Assembly: GCF_900107155.1 (NCBI RefSeq)
Contig: NZ_FNOX01000010.1
Coordinates: 186,001-250,000, forward strand
Length of the DNA stretch: 64,000 nucleotides
DNA from: Pseudomonas salomonii
Lineage (GTDB): Bacteria; Pseudomonadota; Gammaproteobacteria; Pseudomonadales; Pseudomonadaceae
Direction: 5' to 3'
The position numbers were made by a program, and so were the translations under genes. The notes beneath the pieces are model-generated. The model did no database searches. It was not told the origin of the DNA and saw only the letters and a list, made by a program, of their open reading frames with translations. Position 1 is the first letter of the stretch, and each line of letters begins with the position of its first letter. Positions 38,595 through 47,223 of this stretch are shown piece by piece.

Positions 38595-39407
38595 ATGGTC
38601 CCCTTGTCACCCAGTTTGCTACCCAGCCTCGCCGCCGCCCTTTTATATGCCGCTGCGACTCTCTATCAGGGCACTCGTCTGGCCCAAGGCACTAAAGCGG
38701 ACAAACGTCTGCTGGCAGGCCTGGGCGTCGTCGCCCTGCTGGCCCACGCCGCGAGCCTGTTCAACCACCTGATGACGCCGGTCGGCCTGGGCCTGGACTT
38801 TTTCAGTGCCGCCAGCCTGATCGCCGCTGCCGTCATCGCGCTGACGCTGCTGGCCTGCTACCGCATCCCGGTCGAAAACCTGCTGGTGCTGCTATTCCCG
38901 CTGGGAATACTCACCGTGCTGCTGGCGCAATTCACGCCCACCGGCACCGTGCAGGTCATCGACGAAGAGCCGGGCATCCTTGCGCACATCCTGTTGTCGA
39001 TCCTGGCCTACGGCATGTTCACCATCGCGGTGTTCCAGGCCTTGCTCGTGCTGCTGCAGGATCACCAGCTTAAAAACAAGCACCCTTCCGGGCTGATCAA
39101 GAACTTCCCGCCGCTGCAAACCATGGAAAGCCTGCTGTTTGGTTTCCTCTGGGCCGGCTGGACGCTGCTGTCGCTGTCGCTGATCTCCGGCTGGCTGTTC
39201 GTCGAGAACCTGTTCGCCCAGCACCTGGTGCACAAAACCCTGCTGGCGTGCCTGGCGTGGGTGGTGTTCAGCGTGCTGTTGTGGGGGCGTAACCGTCTCG
39301 GCTGGCGCGGGCACAAGGCAATCCGCTGGACCCTGGCCGGTTTCTGCCTGCTGATGCTGGCCTACTTCGGCAGCAAGCTGGTTCGCGAATACATCCTGCA
39401 TATCTGA
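38595..39407 (+). CDS. ypjD: CcsA/YpjD-family inner-membrane protein
   Basis: A 270-residue protein with eight predicted membrane helices. It belongs to the cytochrome-c-assembly-protein fold: conserved HILLSILAYGMFTIAVFQALLVLLQDHQLK and GFLWAGWTLLSLSLISGWLF, with histidines in HKTLLACLAW and the C-terminal HKAIRW. Relatives include haem-handling CcsA, but the stand-alone YpjD form is not tied to cytochrome c maturation genes. It is followed 12 bases later by a CorB/CorC-like protein, the common Pseudomonas arrangement. Confidence 0.85.
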   Translation: MVPLSPSLLPSLAAALLYAAATLYQGTRLAQGTKADKRLLAGLGVVALLAHAASLFNHLMTPVGLGLDFFSAASLIAAAVIALTLLACYRIPVENLLVLLFPLGILTVLLAQFTPTGTVQVIDEEPGILAHILLSILAYGMFTIAVFQALLVLLQDHQLKNKHPSGLIKNFPPLQTMESLLFGFLWAGWTLLSLSLISGWLFVENLFAQHLVHKTLLACLAWVVFSVLLWGRNRLGWRGHKAIRWTLAGFCLLMLAYFGSKLVREYILHI

Positions 39408-39419
39408 CGGGCAGTAATA

Positions 39420-40658
39420 ATGGACAACTTGCCCCTTGGGCCGATGCTCGCGGTAATCGCCCTGCTGATCTTATGGGCGGCGCTGTTTACCGCCATCGAA
39501 GCCGCACAACAACACCTGCTGGCCATACGCCCCGGCACACGCCAAGGGGACAAGGCTGCCGCCCGTCTGAACTTCCCACGTAACAGCCTGATCCTGTGCA
39601 ACAGCCTGTGCCGCGCGGCCGTGGTGATTCTGTGCACGCTGCTCGCGATCTATGCCTGGGCGCAAAACGGCCCGTGGCTCGGCTGGCTGATCTCCTGCGC
39701 CATCCTGCTGATACTTGCCGACTACCTGCCCCGCGCCTTGGCCGTTCGTCACCCCCAGGCCGTGCTGGGTTTCGGTAACACGCTGCTGGGCGTCCCGCTG
39801 AAAATCCTTTATCCACTGGCCTGGCTGCTCAATGGCATCAGCCTGTTGCTGTTGCGCCCCTTCGCGCGCAAATCCGGCGTGGTGAAAAAGAGCGACGAGC
39901 CGTTGCCTGAGCATGACGACGAACCGGAGCCCGAGGCCAACGACAATCGCACGCCCGGCCTGCCCGGCATCCACGCCCTGGACAACATCACGGTCAACGA
40001 CATCCTGGTGCCGCGCAGTGAAGTGGATGGCATCAACCTGGATGACTCGGTCGAAGAAATCATCGAGCAACTGCGCACGTCCCAGCGCACGCGCCTGCCG
40101 GTGTTTCACAGTGACATCAACCAGGTGCAAGCGGTGCTCAACACTCGCCAGATCCAGCACCTGCTGCCCGATGCCAGCCTGACCAAAGAGGCCTTGCTCG
40201 CCGCCTGCCACGAACCCTACTTCGTGCCGGAGAGCACGCCGCTGCAATTGCAGTTGCTGAACTTCCATAAACAGCAACGGCGCCTGGGCATGGTGGTGGA
40301 CGAATACGGCGAAGTGCTGGGCATCGTTACCCTGGAAGATATCCTCGAAGAAATCGTCGGCGAATTTGAAAGCGACCAGGCTGTGGATAACCCGCACATC
40401 GAAGCCCAGCCTGATGGCCGCTACATCATCGACGGCGCCGCCTCGATCCGCGAACTGAACAAAAGCCTGGGCTGGCACTTGCCCAGCGACGGCCCCAAGA
40501 CCCTCAACGGCCTGGTCACCGAGGCGCTGGAGACTATTCCGGACTGCGCGGTGTGCCTGAAAATCGGCCGCTATCGCCTGGAAATCCTCGAGACCGAGGA
40601 CAACCGCGTGAGCAAGGTGCTGATCTGGCATACCAGCCGCGTGCCGGTGGCTGCCTGA
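39420..40658 (+). CDS. HlyC/CorC-type (CNNM/DUF21-CBS) transporter
   Basis: A 412-residue membrane protein. The DUF21 transmembrane domain (about 5-150) precedes tandem CBS domains (about 190-320; MVVDEYGEVLGIVTLEDILEEIVGE) and a CorC_HlyC transporter-associated domain (about 330-405; IIDGAASIRELNKSLGW). Related CorB/CNNM proteins act in Mg2+/Co2+ efflux. Residues 150-180 form a charged linker rich in Glu and Asp. A REP element follows. Confidence 0.85.
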   Translation: MDNLPLGPMLAVIALLILWAALFTAIEAAQQHLLAIRPGTRQGDKAAARLNFPRNSLILCNSLCRAAVVILCTLLAIYAWAQNGPWLGWLISCAILLILADYLPRALAVRHPQAVLGFGNTLLGVPLKILYPLAWLLNGISLLLLRPFARKSGVVKKSDEPLPEHDDEPEPEANDNRTPGLPGIHALDNITVNDILVPRSEVDGINLDDSVEEIIEQLRTSQRTRLPVFHSDINQVQAVLNTRQIQHLLPDASLTKEALLAACHEPYFVPESTPLQLQLLNFHKQQRRLGMVVDEYGEVLGIVTLEDILEEIVGEFESDQAVDNPHIEAQPDGRYIIDGAASIRELNKSLGWHLPSDGPKTLNGLVTEALETIPDCAVCLKIGRYRLEILETEDNRVSKVLIWHTSRVPVAA

Positions 40659-40681
40659 CCTACTGGCGTCATATATATCCA

Positions 40682-40774
40682 ATGTGGGAGCGGGCTTGCT
40701 CGCGAAAGCGGTATATCAGTTAAAGATCAGCTGACTGACCCACTCTTTTCGCGAGCAAGCCCGCTCCCACATTT
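40682..40774. repeat. REP pair (GGGAGCGGGCTTGCTCGCGAA type)
   Basis: Inverted TGTGGGAGCGGGCTTGCTCG arms with GCGAAAGCGG on the left and CTTTTCGCG on the right, enclosing a 40-base loop, after the CorC-like gene. Confidence 0.9.
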
Positions 40775-40797
40775 CGATTCGCAGCGTGTCAGCCCCC

Positions 40798-41014
40798 TTG
40801 TTGTATGTTCAAACCCCTTCCTATAATCGGCTCGGCTTACCCAAGCCCCGCCCGACCGCGTGCTACCCGCACTCAGCGCGTCCAGGCACCGCCTTACCGT
40901 GTCTGACCGGTGTTTGCTCCCATCCCGAGCCGCCCCGCTTACAACCCTGATCCATGGGTGTTCGACCAATAAAAATCCGCGTAAAAACGCGCAATGACCG
41001 TCAGGGATACCTCA
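40798..41014 (+). promoter_or_regulatory. Promoter and long leader of the MHS transporter gene
   Basis: A perfect TATAAT at 40822-40827 with TTGTTG 18 bases upstream (40798-40803) is the best promoter. It implies a leader of about 180 bases before the ATG at 41015. The leader is C-rich (40840-40940) with no stable stem I can assign and no ORF with a ribosome site. Confidence 0.55.
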
Positions 41015-42325
41015 ATGAGCACCACCTATAACGAGGCCGCCACCGCCGCCCCGCTCAACTCGACCGCACGGGTCGCCACGGCGAGCATCGTCGGCACCGC
41101 CATCGAGTTCTACGACTTCTATATCTACGCCACCGCGGCCGCACTGGTGATTGGCCCGGTGTTCTTTCCGCAGACTTCCGGCACCGCGCAGATGCTGGCG
41201 TCGTTTCTGACCTTCGGTATCGCCTTTATCGCCCGCCCGCTGGGTTCGGCGCTGTTCGGCCACTTTGGCGACCGCATCGGGCGCAAATCCACGCTGGTGG
41301 CCTCGCTGCTGTTGATGGGCGTGTGCACCACGCTGATCGGTTTGCTGCCGGGTTATGACAGCATCGGGGCCTGGGCGCCGATCCTGCTGTGTGTGCTGCG
41401 CTTCGGCCAGGGCCTGGGCCTGGGCGGCGAATGGGGCGGCGCGGCGTTGCTGGCCACCGAGAATGCGCCCAAAGGCAAGCGCGCCTGGTTTGGCATGTTC
41501 CCGCAACTGGGCCCATCGATCGGCTTTTTGGCGGCCAACGGCCTGTTCCTGATCCTGGCCATGAGCCTCAACGACGAACAGTTTCGCAGTTGGGGCTGGC
41601 GCATTCCATTTATCCTCAGCGCAGCGTTGGTGATGGTCGGCCTCTATGCGCGGCTCAAGCTGCATGAAACCCCGGTATTCGCCAATGCCGTGGCCAAAGA
41701 GGCGCCGGTGAAAGTGCCGCTGGTAGAGCTGTTCAGCCAGCATTGGCTGCCGGTATTGCTGGGCGCCGCGTCGATGGTGGTGTGCTATGCGCTGTTTTAC
41801 ATCACCACCGCGTTTTCCCTGAGCTACGGGGTTTCGACCCTGGGCTACAGCCGTGAGATGTTCCTCGGTTTGCTGTGCTTTGCGGTGCTGTTCATGGGCT
41901 TGGCCACGCCGTTGGCGGCCTTGGCCAGCGATCGTTACGGGCGCAAGCCGGTGCTGATCGTCGGCGCGGTGCTGGCGATTTTGTCGGGTTTCACCATGGA
42001 GCCCTTGCTGACCCACGGTTCAACCTGGGCCGTGGCGTTGTTCCTGGCGCTGGAGCTGTTCCTGATGGGCATCACGTTTGCCCCGATGGGCGCCATGCTG
42101 CCGGAGCTGTTTCCGACCCGCGTGCGTTATACCGGCGCTTCGGCCGCGTATAACCTCGGTGGGATTGTCGGCGCGTCGGCTGCACCGTTTTTCGCAACCA
42201 AGCTGGTGGCGATGGGTGGGCTGAGTTATGTCGGCGGGTATGTGTCGGCGGCAGCGTTGCTCAGCTTGATTGCTGTGCTGTGCCTGAAAGAGACGCGGGA
42301 TAATGATTTGAACAAGGTCGCCTGA
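41015..42325 (+). CDS. MHS-family (metabolite:H+ symporter) MFS transporter
   Basis: A 436-residue, 12-helix transporter. It has the MHS hallmarks ASIVGTAIEFYDFYIYATAAALV, the helix 2-3 motif GSALFGHFGDRIGRKSTL, LRFGQGLGLGGEWGGAALLATE and the repeated loop ASDRYGRKPVL. Close relatives carry shikimate, alpha-ketoglutarate, proline or other organic acids (YhjE, ShiA, KgtP types). No catabolic genes are adjacent, so the substrate is open. The start MSTTYNEAATAAP at 41015 follows AGGGAT. Confidence 0.88.
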   Translation: MSTTYNEAATAAPLNSTARVATASIVGTAIEFYDFYIYATAAALVIGPVFFPQTSGTAQMLASFLTFGIAFIARPLGSALFGHFGDRIGRKSTLVASLLLMGVCTTLIGLLPGYDSIGAWAPILLCVLRFGQGLGLGGEWGGAALLATENAPKGKRAWFGMFPQLGPSIGFLAANGLFLILAMSLNDEQFRSWGWRIPFILSAALVMVGLYARLKLHETPVFANAVAKEAPVKVPLVELFSQHWLPVLLGAASMVVCYALFYITTAFSLSYGVSTLGYSREMFLGLLCFAVLFMGLATPLAALASDRYGRKPVLIVGAVLAILSGFTMEPLLTHGSTWAVALFLALELFLMGITFAPMGAMLPELFPTRVRYTGASAAYNLGGIVGASAAPFFATKLVAMGGLSYVGGYVSAAALLSLIAVLCLKETRDNDLNKVA

Positions 42326-42329
42326 AGCC

Positions 42330-42440
42330 GATCGTTCCCACGCTCCGCGTGGGAATGCCTCTTGTGACGCTCCGCGTCACGCTTTGGGACGCAGAGCGTC
42401 CCGGGCTGCATTCCCACGCAGAGCGTGTGAACGATCGGGT
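42330..42440. repeat. GATCGTTCCCACGCTCCGCG-type Pseudomonas repeat element
   Basis: The outer ends CGATCGTTCCCACGC and GTGTGAACGATCG are inverted copies. Inside are nested inverted repeats: GTGACGCTCCGCGTCAC, GGGACGCAGAGCGTCCC and GCATTCCCACGC. The same element type occurs at 54366-54501. It lies between the convergent transporter and purT genes. Confidence 0.85.
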
Positions 42441-42445
42441 TGGGG

Positions 42446-43627
42446 TTACAGCTCTACAACAACAGCCTTGGAAGCTCGGGTCGCTTTAGCCCGAGCAGCC
42501 TCAATCGACTCATCCCGCGCCAACGCCACGCCCATGCGGCGCTGACCATTCACTTCCGGCTTGCCAAACAGACGCAATGCCGTGTCCGGCTCGCTCAAGG
42601 CAGCGCCAAGATTGGCGAACGCCGTCTGAGTCGACTGCCCTTCCACCAGAATCACCGCCGAAGCCGAAGGCCCGAACTGGCGAATCAACGGAATCGGCAG
42701 GCCCAGGATGGCGCGCGCGTGCAGCGCAAACTGCGACAGGTCCTGAGAAATCAGGGTCACCAAACCGGTGTCATGGGGGCGCGGCGACACTTCGCTGAAC
42801 CACACCTGATCGCCCTTGATGAACAACTCCACGCCAAACAGGCCGCGACCACCCAACGCCTCGGTCACGGCTTTGGCAACGCGCTCGGATTCAGCCAGGG
42901 CAATCGGGCTCATGGCTTGCGGCTGCCAGGATTCCTGGTAGTCGCCCTTCTCCTGACGGTGGCCCACTGGCGCGCAGAAGGTGGTGCCGCCGATGTGGCG
43001 CACGGTCAGCAGGGTGATTTCGTAGTCGAAGTCGATAAAGCCTTCGATGATCACGCGACCTTTGCCGGCACGCCCGCCTTCCTGGGCGTAATCCCAAGCC
43101 TTCTGTACGTCGTCAGTGCTGCGCAGCAGGCTCTGGCCCTTGCCCGACGAACTCATCACCGGCTTGACCACACACGGGAAGCCCAGGTCTTGCACGGCCT
43201 TGTTGTAGTCTTCGAAGGTGTCGGCGAAGTGGTACGGCGAGGTCGGCAGGTCCAGCTCTTCGGCGGCCAGGCGACGAATGCCTTCGCGGTTCATGGTCAG
43301 CGAGGTAGCGCGCGCGGTCGGGATCACGGTGAAGCCTTCGGCTTCCAGTTCCACCAGCGTTGCAGTGGCGATGGCTTCGATTTCCGGCACGATGAAATGC
43401 GGCTTTTCGGCCTCGATCACCGCACGCAGGGCGGCGCCGTCGAGCATGTTGATCACGTGGCTGCGGTGCGCCACCTGCATGGCCGGCGCGTTGGCGTAGC
43501 GATCCACGGCAATCACTTCAACGCCCAGGCGTTGCAGTTCGATTACCACTTCCTTGCCCAGCTCACCGCAGCCACACAGCAAAACGCGGGTCGCGGTTGG
43601 CGACAATGGAGTTCCGATTCGGGTCAT
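42446..43627 (-). CDS. purT: Formate-dependent phosphoribosylglycinamide formyltransferase PurT
   Basis: A 393-residue ATP-grasp enzyme making FGAR from GAR, formate and ATP in purine synthesis. The N-terminal RVLLCGCGELGKEVVIELQRLGVEVIAVDRY motif and ATP-grasp segments CVVKPVMSSSGKGQS, FCAPVGHRQEKGDYQESWQP and FSEVSPRPHDTGLVTL are diagnostic. The length matches E. coli PurT. No purine riboswitch-like fold is visible upstream. Confidence 0.98.
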   Translation of the reverse strand: MTRIGTPLSPTATRVLLCGCGELGKEVVIELQRLGVEVIAVDRYANAPAMQVAHRSHVINMLDGAALRAVIEAEKPHFIVPEIEAIATATLVELEAEGFTVIPTARATSLTMNREGIRRLAAEELDLPTSPYHFADTFEDYNKAVQDLGFPCVVKPVMSSSGKGQSLLRSTDDVQKAWDYAQEGGRAGKGRVIIEGFIDFDYEITLLTVRHIGGTTFCAPVGHRQEKGDYQESWQPQAMSPIALAESERVAKAVTEALGGRGLFGVELFIKGDQVWFSEVSPRPHDTGLVTLISQDLSQFALHARAILGLPIPLIRQFGPSASAVILVEGQSTQTAFANLGAALSEPDTALRLFGKPEVNGQRRMGVALARDESIEAARAKATRASKAVVVEL

Positions 43628-43696
43628 CTCAGGTCCTCAGGGGAGCGGATCATGGGGAGAAAGGCCGGCATTTTACATGAACTGTAAAAATTGGCC

Positions 43697-44164
43697 TCAG
43701 TTGGCGACAGCCCGTTTGCGCATGCGCCAGGCCATGATCAGCCACACCGCCGTGACCCCGGCAAATTTCGACACCAGCGCGGTGCCGGCCACTGCCGGTG
43801 TGAGCGCGCCGATCAGGCCGAAGAAGATAAAGGTATCCAGGGGAATACTCAGCGCCGAACTTATCCACAGGCGGTCGTGCAGCGGGCGCTTGGTGATGCT
43901 GAACACCAGCCAGTCGATGCACTCGGACACCGCAAACGCCGTGGCGCTGGCCAGGGCGATGGACGGGTCGGAGGTGATGTACGACAGCACCAGCGCCGCC
44001 AGCATGGCGATGATCGCGCCATGGCCGAAGCGGGTTTGCACCATGTCGCGCAGGATAAACACCAGGCCACCCCAGGCGGACCAGATGACATCCAGGTGCG
44101 GGGCGGTGGAGAAAGCGAAGTTGATCAGCACGACGCTGCTGATGTAGGCGATCAGGAAGAGCAT
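43697..44164 (-). CDS. VUT-family (YhhQ-like) membrane transporter
   Basis: A 155-residue membrane protein of the vitamin-uptake-transporter family. It has about five helices and the motifs VFILRDMVQTRFGHGAI, ALASATAFAVSECIDWLVFS and SSALSIPLDTFIFFGL. Family members include YhhQ, a queuosine-precursor importer, but short Pseudomonas members have not been assigned to my knowledge. There is no preQ1 riboswitch-like sequence upstream. The start MLFLIAYISSVVL at 44164 opens directly into the first helix. Confidence 0.8.
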   Translation of the reverse strand: MLFLIAYISSVVLINFAFSTAPHLDVIWSAWGGLVFILRDMVQTRFGHGAIIAMLAALVLSYITSDPSIALASATAFAVSECIDWLVFSITKRPLHDRLWISSALSIPLDTFIFFGLIGALTPAVAGTALVSKFAGVTAVWLIMAWRMRKRAVAN

Positions 44165-44249
44165 GGGGCGAGGACCTGTGGGCAAGGGGCACAGGGTACT
44201 TCACATTTGGAAATATGTCGTCTGGGCGGGCCTCATCGCAGCGATGCGG

Positions 44250-44338
44250 CGGCCCGACAAGCCAGCTCCCACATTTTGACCACATTCCTACAGGTTATAC
44301 GCGGTCAAATGTGGGAGCGGGCTTGCTCGCGAAAGCGG
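44250..44338. repeat. Mosaic REP pair with arms of two different subtypes
   Basis: The left arm is ACAAGCCAGCTCCCACATTT (GCTGGCTT subtype); the right arm is AAATGTGGGAGCGGGCTTGC plus TCGCGAAAGCGG (GCGGGCTT subtype). Only GTGGGAGC and GCTTG pair across the loop. Confidence 0.8.
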
Positions 44339-44342
44339 TCTG

Positions 44343-44558
44343 TCAGGCGCCAGATTTGCCCGGAACCATCCACACCAACCCACTCGCCATCGCCCGCTCA
44401 TGGCACAACCCCAACACCACCCGGCGCTCGGCATTGTCCATGCGGCTCCAGCGCGTAATCTCATCCACCGTACGCTGGCAGCCGGTACAAATATCGTCAT
44501 CGTCCAGCGCACAAATGCTCACGCACGGCGAGGCGACGGGGCGTTCAACCGGGTTCAT
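44343..44558 (-). CDS. DUF1289 small cysteine-containing protein
   Basis: A 71-residue protein with the DUF1289 pattern C-x3-C-x7-C-x2-C (SPCVSICALDDDDICTGCQRT), a likely metal or FeS site, then EITRWSRMDNAERR. It overlaps the end of the gamma-carbonic-anhydrase gene by 4 bases (ATGA), so the two are coupled. The function is unknown. Confidence 0.9.
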   Translation of the reverse strand: MNPVERPVASPCVSICALDDDDICTGCQRTVDEITRWSRMDNAERRVVLGLCHERAMASGLVWMVPGKSGA

Positions 44559-45079
44559 TCTTGCTGCTCAACCAGGTCACGCGCATAGCGCTGCGCGTTA
44601 TGCACATAGTGCGCGGCGCTGGCTTCGAGCATGCGCTTCTGCGCCTCGGTCAGCTCACGTACCACCTTGCCCGGCGAGCCCATCACCAGCGAGCCATCGG
44701 GGATTTCCTTGCCTTCGCCAATCAGCGAATTGGCGCCGATGATGCAATGTTTGCCGATCCTGGCGCCATTGAGGATCACCGCGTTGATGCCGATCAGGCT
44801 GTAGTCGTCGACGGTGCAGCCGTGCAGCATGGCGTTATGGCCGATGGTCACGCCGGTGCCCAGGGTCAACGGGTAGCCCATGTCGGTGTGCATCACGCTG
44901 CCATCCTGCACATTGCTGTTCTTGCCGATCAGGATCAGCTCGTTATCGCCACGCAATACAGCGTTGAACCAGACGTTGGCGCCCTCTTCCAGCTTGACCT
45001 TGCCGACCAGCGTGGCATTCGGCGCCACCCAGCTGTGCGGGTGCGTCTCAACGCGGGCGTCGCCCAGGCGGTATTTCAT
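44555..45079 (-). CDS. Gamma-class carbonic anhydrase family protein
   Basis: A 174-residue left-handed beta-helix protein with hexapeptide repeats (VGKVKLEEGANVWFNAVLRGDN, IGHNAMLHGCTV, IGANSLIG). The three metal-binding His of the family are visible as MHTDMG, IGHNAML and LHGC. Many such YrdA/PaaY-like proteins have weak or unproven anhydrase activity. It is followed by the overlapping DUF1289 gene. Confidence 0.88.
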   Translation of the reverse strand: MKYRLGDARVETHPHSWVAPNATLVGKVKLEEGANVWFNAVLRGDNELILIGKNSNVQDGSVMHTDMGYPLTLGTGVTIGHNAMLHGCTVDDYSLIGINAVILNGARIGKHCIIGANSLIGEGKEIPDGSLVMGSPGKVVRELTEAQKRMLEASAAHYVHNAQRYARDLVEQQE

Positions 45080-45114
45080 GGTGTGTCCTCACGGCTGGCC
45101 ATTCAAGCGATGGC

Positions 45115-45717
45115 TTAGATATTGATAAAGCTTTTAGGCGGCTGGTGCAGGCTGATCTGGGCGTCGTCATAGAGCAGGTTGATCAGCTCCACGATCATGA
45201 TCGCCGTCAGCCCCCAGATCTTGTATTCACCAAACCGATAACTGGGCACATACCAGCTGCGGCCCTGGTAGTCGATGCGGTGGGTGTGTTCGCGCGGGTC
45301 CTGGCGGAAAAACTCCAGCGGCACGCTGAACACGGCGGCGATCTCGGCATCGTTGGCCAGGTATTCGACGTAATCGGGGATCACACCGACGTAGGGCGTA
45401 ACCCGAATACCGTGCAGGGAAATCAACGGACTTAAGGGGCCGATCACTTCCACCAGACCGGGCGGCAGGCCGATTTCTTCTTCGGCTTCGCGCAGTGCGG
45501 TAAAAATCAGGTCCGGGTCTTCGGGGTCACGCCGCCCGCCGGGAAACGCCACTTCGCCACCGTGGGTCGACAGGCCGCTGGCGCGCAGGGTCAGGATCAG
45601 TTCGGGTTCGTCGCTGCGGGTAATCGGCACCAACACCGCGGCCTCGGGGAAACGCCCATCGGTTTCCAACGTGTGGGGGGTGTGATTGCTTACCCGGCGA
45701 AGTAGCTCGTCCAGCAT
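45115..45717 (-). CDS. CoA pyrophosphatase (Nudix hydrolase)
   Basis: A 200-residue Nudix protein of the CoA-cleaving subgroup (E. coli YeaB/NudL type). The upstream marker LLTxR-like LILTLRASGLSTHGGEVAFPGG precedes the Nudix box GGRRDPEDPDLIFTALREAEEEIGL, complete with REAEEE. It hydrolyses CoA to phosphopantetheine and 3',5'-ADP by family precedent. It is divergent from the second Nudix gene. Confidence 0.92.
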   Translation of the reverse strand: MLDELLRRVSNHTPHTLETDGRFPEAAVLVPITRSDEPELILTLRASGLSTHGGEVAFPGGRRDPEDPDLIFTALREAEEEIGLPPGLVEVIGPLSPLISLHGIRVTPYVGVIPDYVEYLANDAEIAAVFSVPLEFFRQDPREHTHRIDYQGRSWYVPSYRFGEYKIWGLTAIMIVELINLLYDDAQISLHQPPKSFINI

Positions 45718-45863
45718 GAGTCATCTCGATCTGTTGGCTACCATGCATCATGCACCAAAGCAGGCGGGCGCCCAACCCCAAAACCACTGGCGTGTCGCTA
45801 AACGACAACTTGCAGGGCCCTGCCCGCCACGCCAAGATAGACGCACTTTCCAGGAACCCCAGC

Positions 45864-46412
45864 ATGAATTTCTGCAGCCAGTGCGGTAAACCGGTTACCC
45901 AACGCATTCCCGAAGGCGACGGCCGCCTGCGCTACGTGTGTGATCACTGCTCGACCATTCACTACCAGAACCCCAATATCGTCGCCGGCACCGTGCCGGT
46001 GTGGGGCGACAAAGTGCTGCTGTGCCGCCGCGCCATCGAGCCGCGCCTGGGTTACTGGACCCTGCCCGCAGGCTTTATGGAGAACGGCGAAACCGTCGAA
46101 CAGGCTGCCATGCGCGAAACCCTGGAAGAAGCCTGCGCCCGCGTGCGCAACCTGAGCCTCTACACCCTGATCGATGTGCCGCACATCAGCCAGGTGCATA
46201 TCTTCTACCGCGCCGAGCTGGTTGACCTGGACTTCGCCGCAGGCCCCGAGAGCCTTGAAGTGAAGCTGTTCGATGAAGCCGACATCCCTTGGTCCGAGCT
46301 GGCTTTCCGCACGGTCGGGCGTACCTTAGAATGCTTCTTCGCTGACCGCAGGCAACAGCTGTTCCCGGTGCGCAGCGAGTCGGTGCCGCCGATGACGCGG
46401 CCCGCCAAATAA
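45864..46412 (+). CDS. Nudix hydrolase with N-terminal zinc ribbon
   Basis: A 182-residue protein. The N terminus has a four-Cys zinc ribbon (MNFCSQCGKPV ... YVCDHCSTIHYQNP) as in NudC-like enzymes, followed by the Nudix box AGFMENGETVEQAAMRETLEEACARV. The final Gly of the box is replaced (EEACARV). The substrate is unknown; ADP-ribose or NADH-type dinucleotides are typical of zinc-ribbon members. The start at 45864 follows CAGGAAC. Confidence 0.9.
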   Translation: MNFCSQCGKPVTQRIPEGDGRLRYVCDHCSTIHYQNPNIVAGTVPVWGDKVLLCRRAIEPRLGYWTLPAGFMENGETVEQAAMRETLEEACARVRNLSLYTLIDVPHISQVHIFYRAELVDLDFAAGPESLEVKLFDEADIPWSELAFRTVGRTLECFFADRRQQLFPVRSESVPPMTRPAK

Positions 46413-46448
46413 CTCCAGGCAGCACCTTCTACAAGGGAAACCGTTTTA

Positions 46449-46952
46449 ATGCGTTGGTTGCTCGCTCTGATCTGCCTGTGGTTCGCCAGCCTGTCTTGGG
46501 CCTCCACAGTGGAAACCCTCGGCGGCAAACCGGTCGAGAAAATCCTGGTGCTCAAGTCCGCCCATCAGTTGCAACTGATCAATGACGGCAAACCGCTCAA
46601 AACCTACCGTATTTCCCTAGGCAAAAACCCCAAGGGCACCAAACTGATGGAAGGCGACCGTCGCACGCCAGAGGGCTTCTACTGGATCGACTGGCGCAAG
46701 ACCAGCGACCGCTTCAACCTGGCCATGCACATCTCCTACCCCAATATCAGCGACTCGGCCCGCGCACGCCGCGAAGGCGTGAAACCGGGCAGCATGATCA
46801 TGATCCACGGCACCCCCGACACCGAGGAATACCCGGAACAGTGGTTTCACACCCTGGATTGGACCGACGGTTGCATCGGCATGCGCAACGTGGACATGCG
46901 CGAAGTGTGGAACCTGGTCAAAGACGGCACCCTGATCGAGATTCGGCCGTAA
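46449..46952 (+). CDS. Exported L,D-transpeptidase family (YkuD/ErfK) protein
   Basis: A 167-residue protein with a signal peptide (about 1-19, SLSWA-STVE) and a YkuD domain. The catalytic motif is IMIHGTPDTEEYPEQ...DWTDGCIGMRNVDM with the nucleophilic Cys and upstream His. These enzymes form or edit 3-3 cross-links or attach proteins to peptidoglycan. It lies 36 bases after the Nudix gene and may share its transcript. Confidence 0.92.
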   Translation: MRWLLALICLWFASLSWASTVETLGGKPVEKILVLKSAHQLQLINDGKPLKTYRISLGKNPKGTKLMEGDRRTPEGFYWIDWRKTSDRFNLAMHISYPNISDSARARREGVKPGSMIMIHGTPDTEEYPEQWFHTLDWTDGCIGMRNVDMREVWNLVKDGTLIEIRP

Positions 46953-47077
46953 TCGCCTACCGCTCGTAAAATAAGTCAAAAAAAATTCAAAAAAAATCCT
47001 GCCCATGGCAGCGCCTGCCGGTGAATACCAGTTCACTGCGCGGGCTGCGCAATTCTGCGCGCACTCAAGACCTCTCT

Positions 47078-47094
47078 AATACCACTTGATACCA
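47078..47094 (+). promoter_or_regulatory. Candidate NagR operator, distal
   Basis: AATACCACTTGATACCA, an inverted relative of the site at 47150-47167 (whose minus strand reads AATACCACTTAAATACCA). Paired TGGTATT-type half sites are typical of GntR/HutC NagR-like repressors. Confidence 0.7.
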
Positions 47095-47143
47095 GGCACC
47101 CTTAATGTGCGCTGAAACAGGCTGCTGCACTGTTTTCGCTGCA

Positions 47144-47172
47144 TTGACATGGTATTTAAGTGGTATTAATTT
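47144..47172 (+). promoter_or_regulatory. nag promoter with NagR operator in the spacer
   Basis: TTGACA (47144-47149), exactly 17 bases, then TAATTT (47167-47172). The spacer is almost entirely the palindromic operator TGGTATTTAAGTGGTATT (47150-47167), so a bound repressor would directly block RNA polymerase. The nagR ATG is 52 bases downstream. Confidence 0.75.
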
Positions 47173-47223
47173 CCGGCCAATACCGGGCGACAACACTCCA
47201 ATAACGCATCGGAAACCTGACAG

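Noticed and set aside
43628..43700. Possible purine riboswitch or PurR box before purT
   Set aside because: No purine aptamer-like three-way junction or PurR palindrome could be recognised in this short interval.
44165..44249. Possible preQ1 riboswitch upstream of the VUT transporter
   Set aside because: The sequence lacks the short C-rich and A-rich elements of known preQ1 aptamers.
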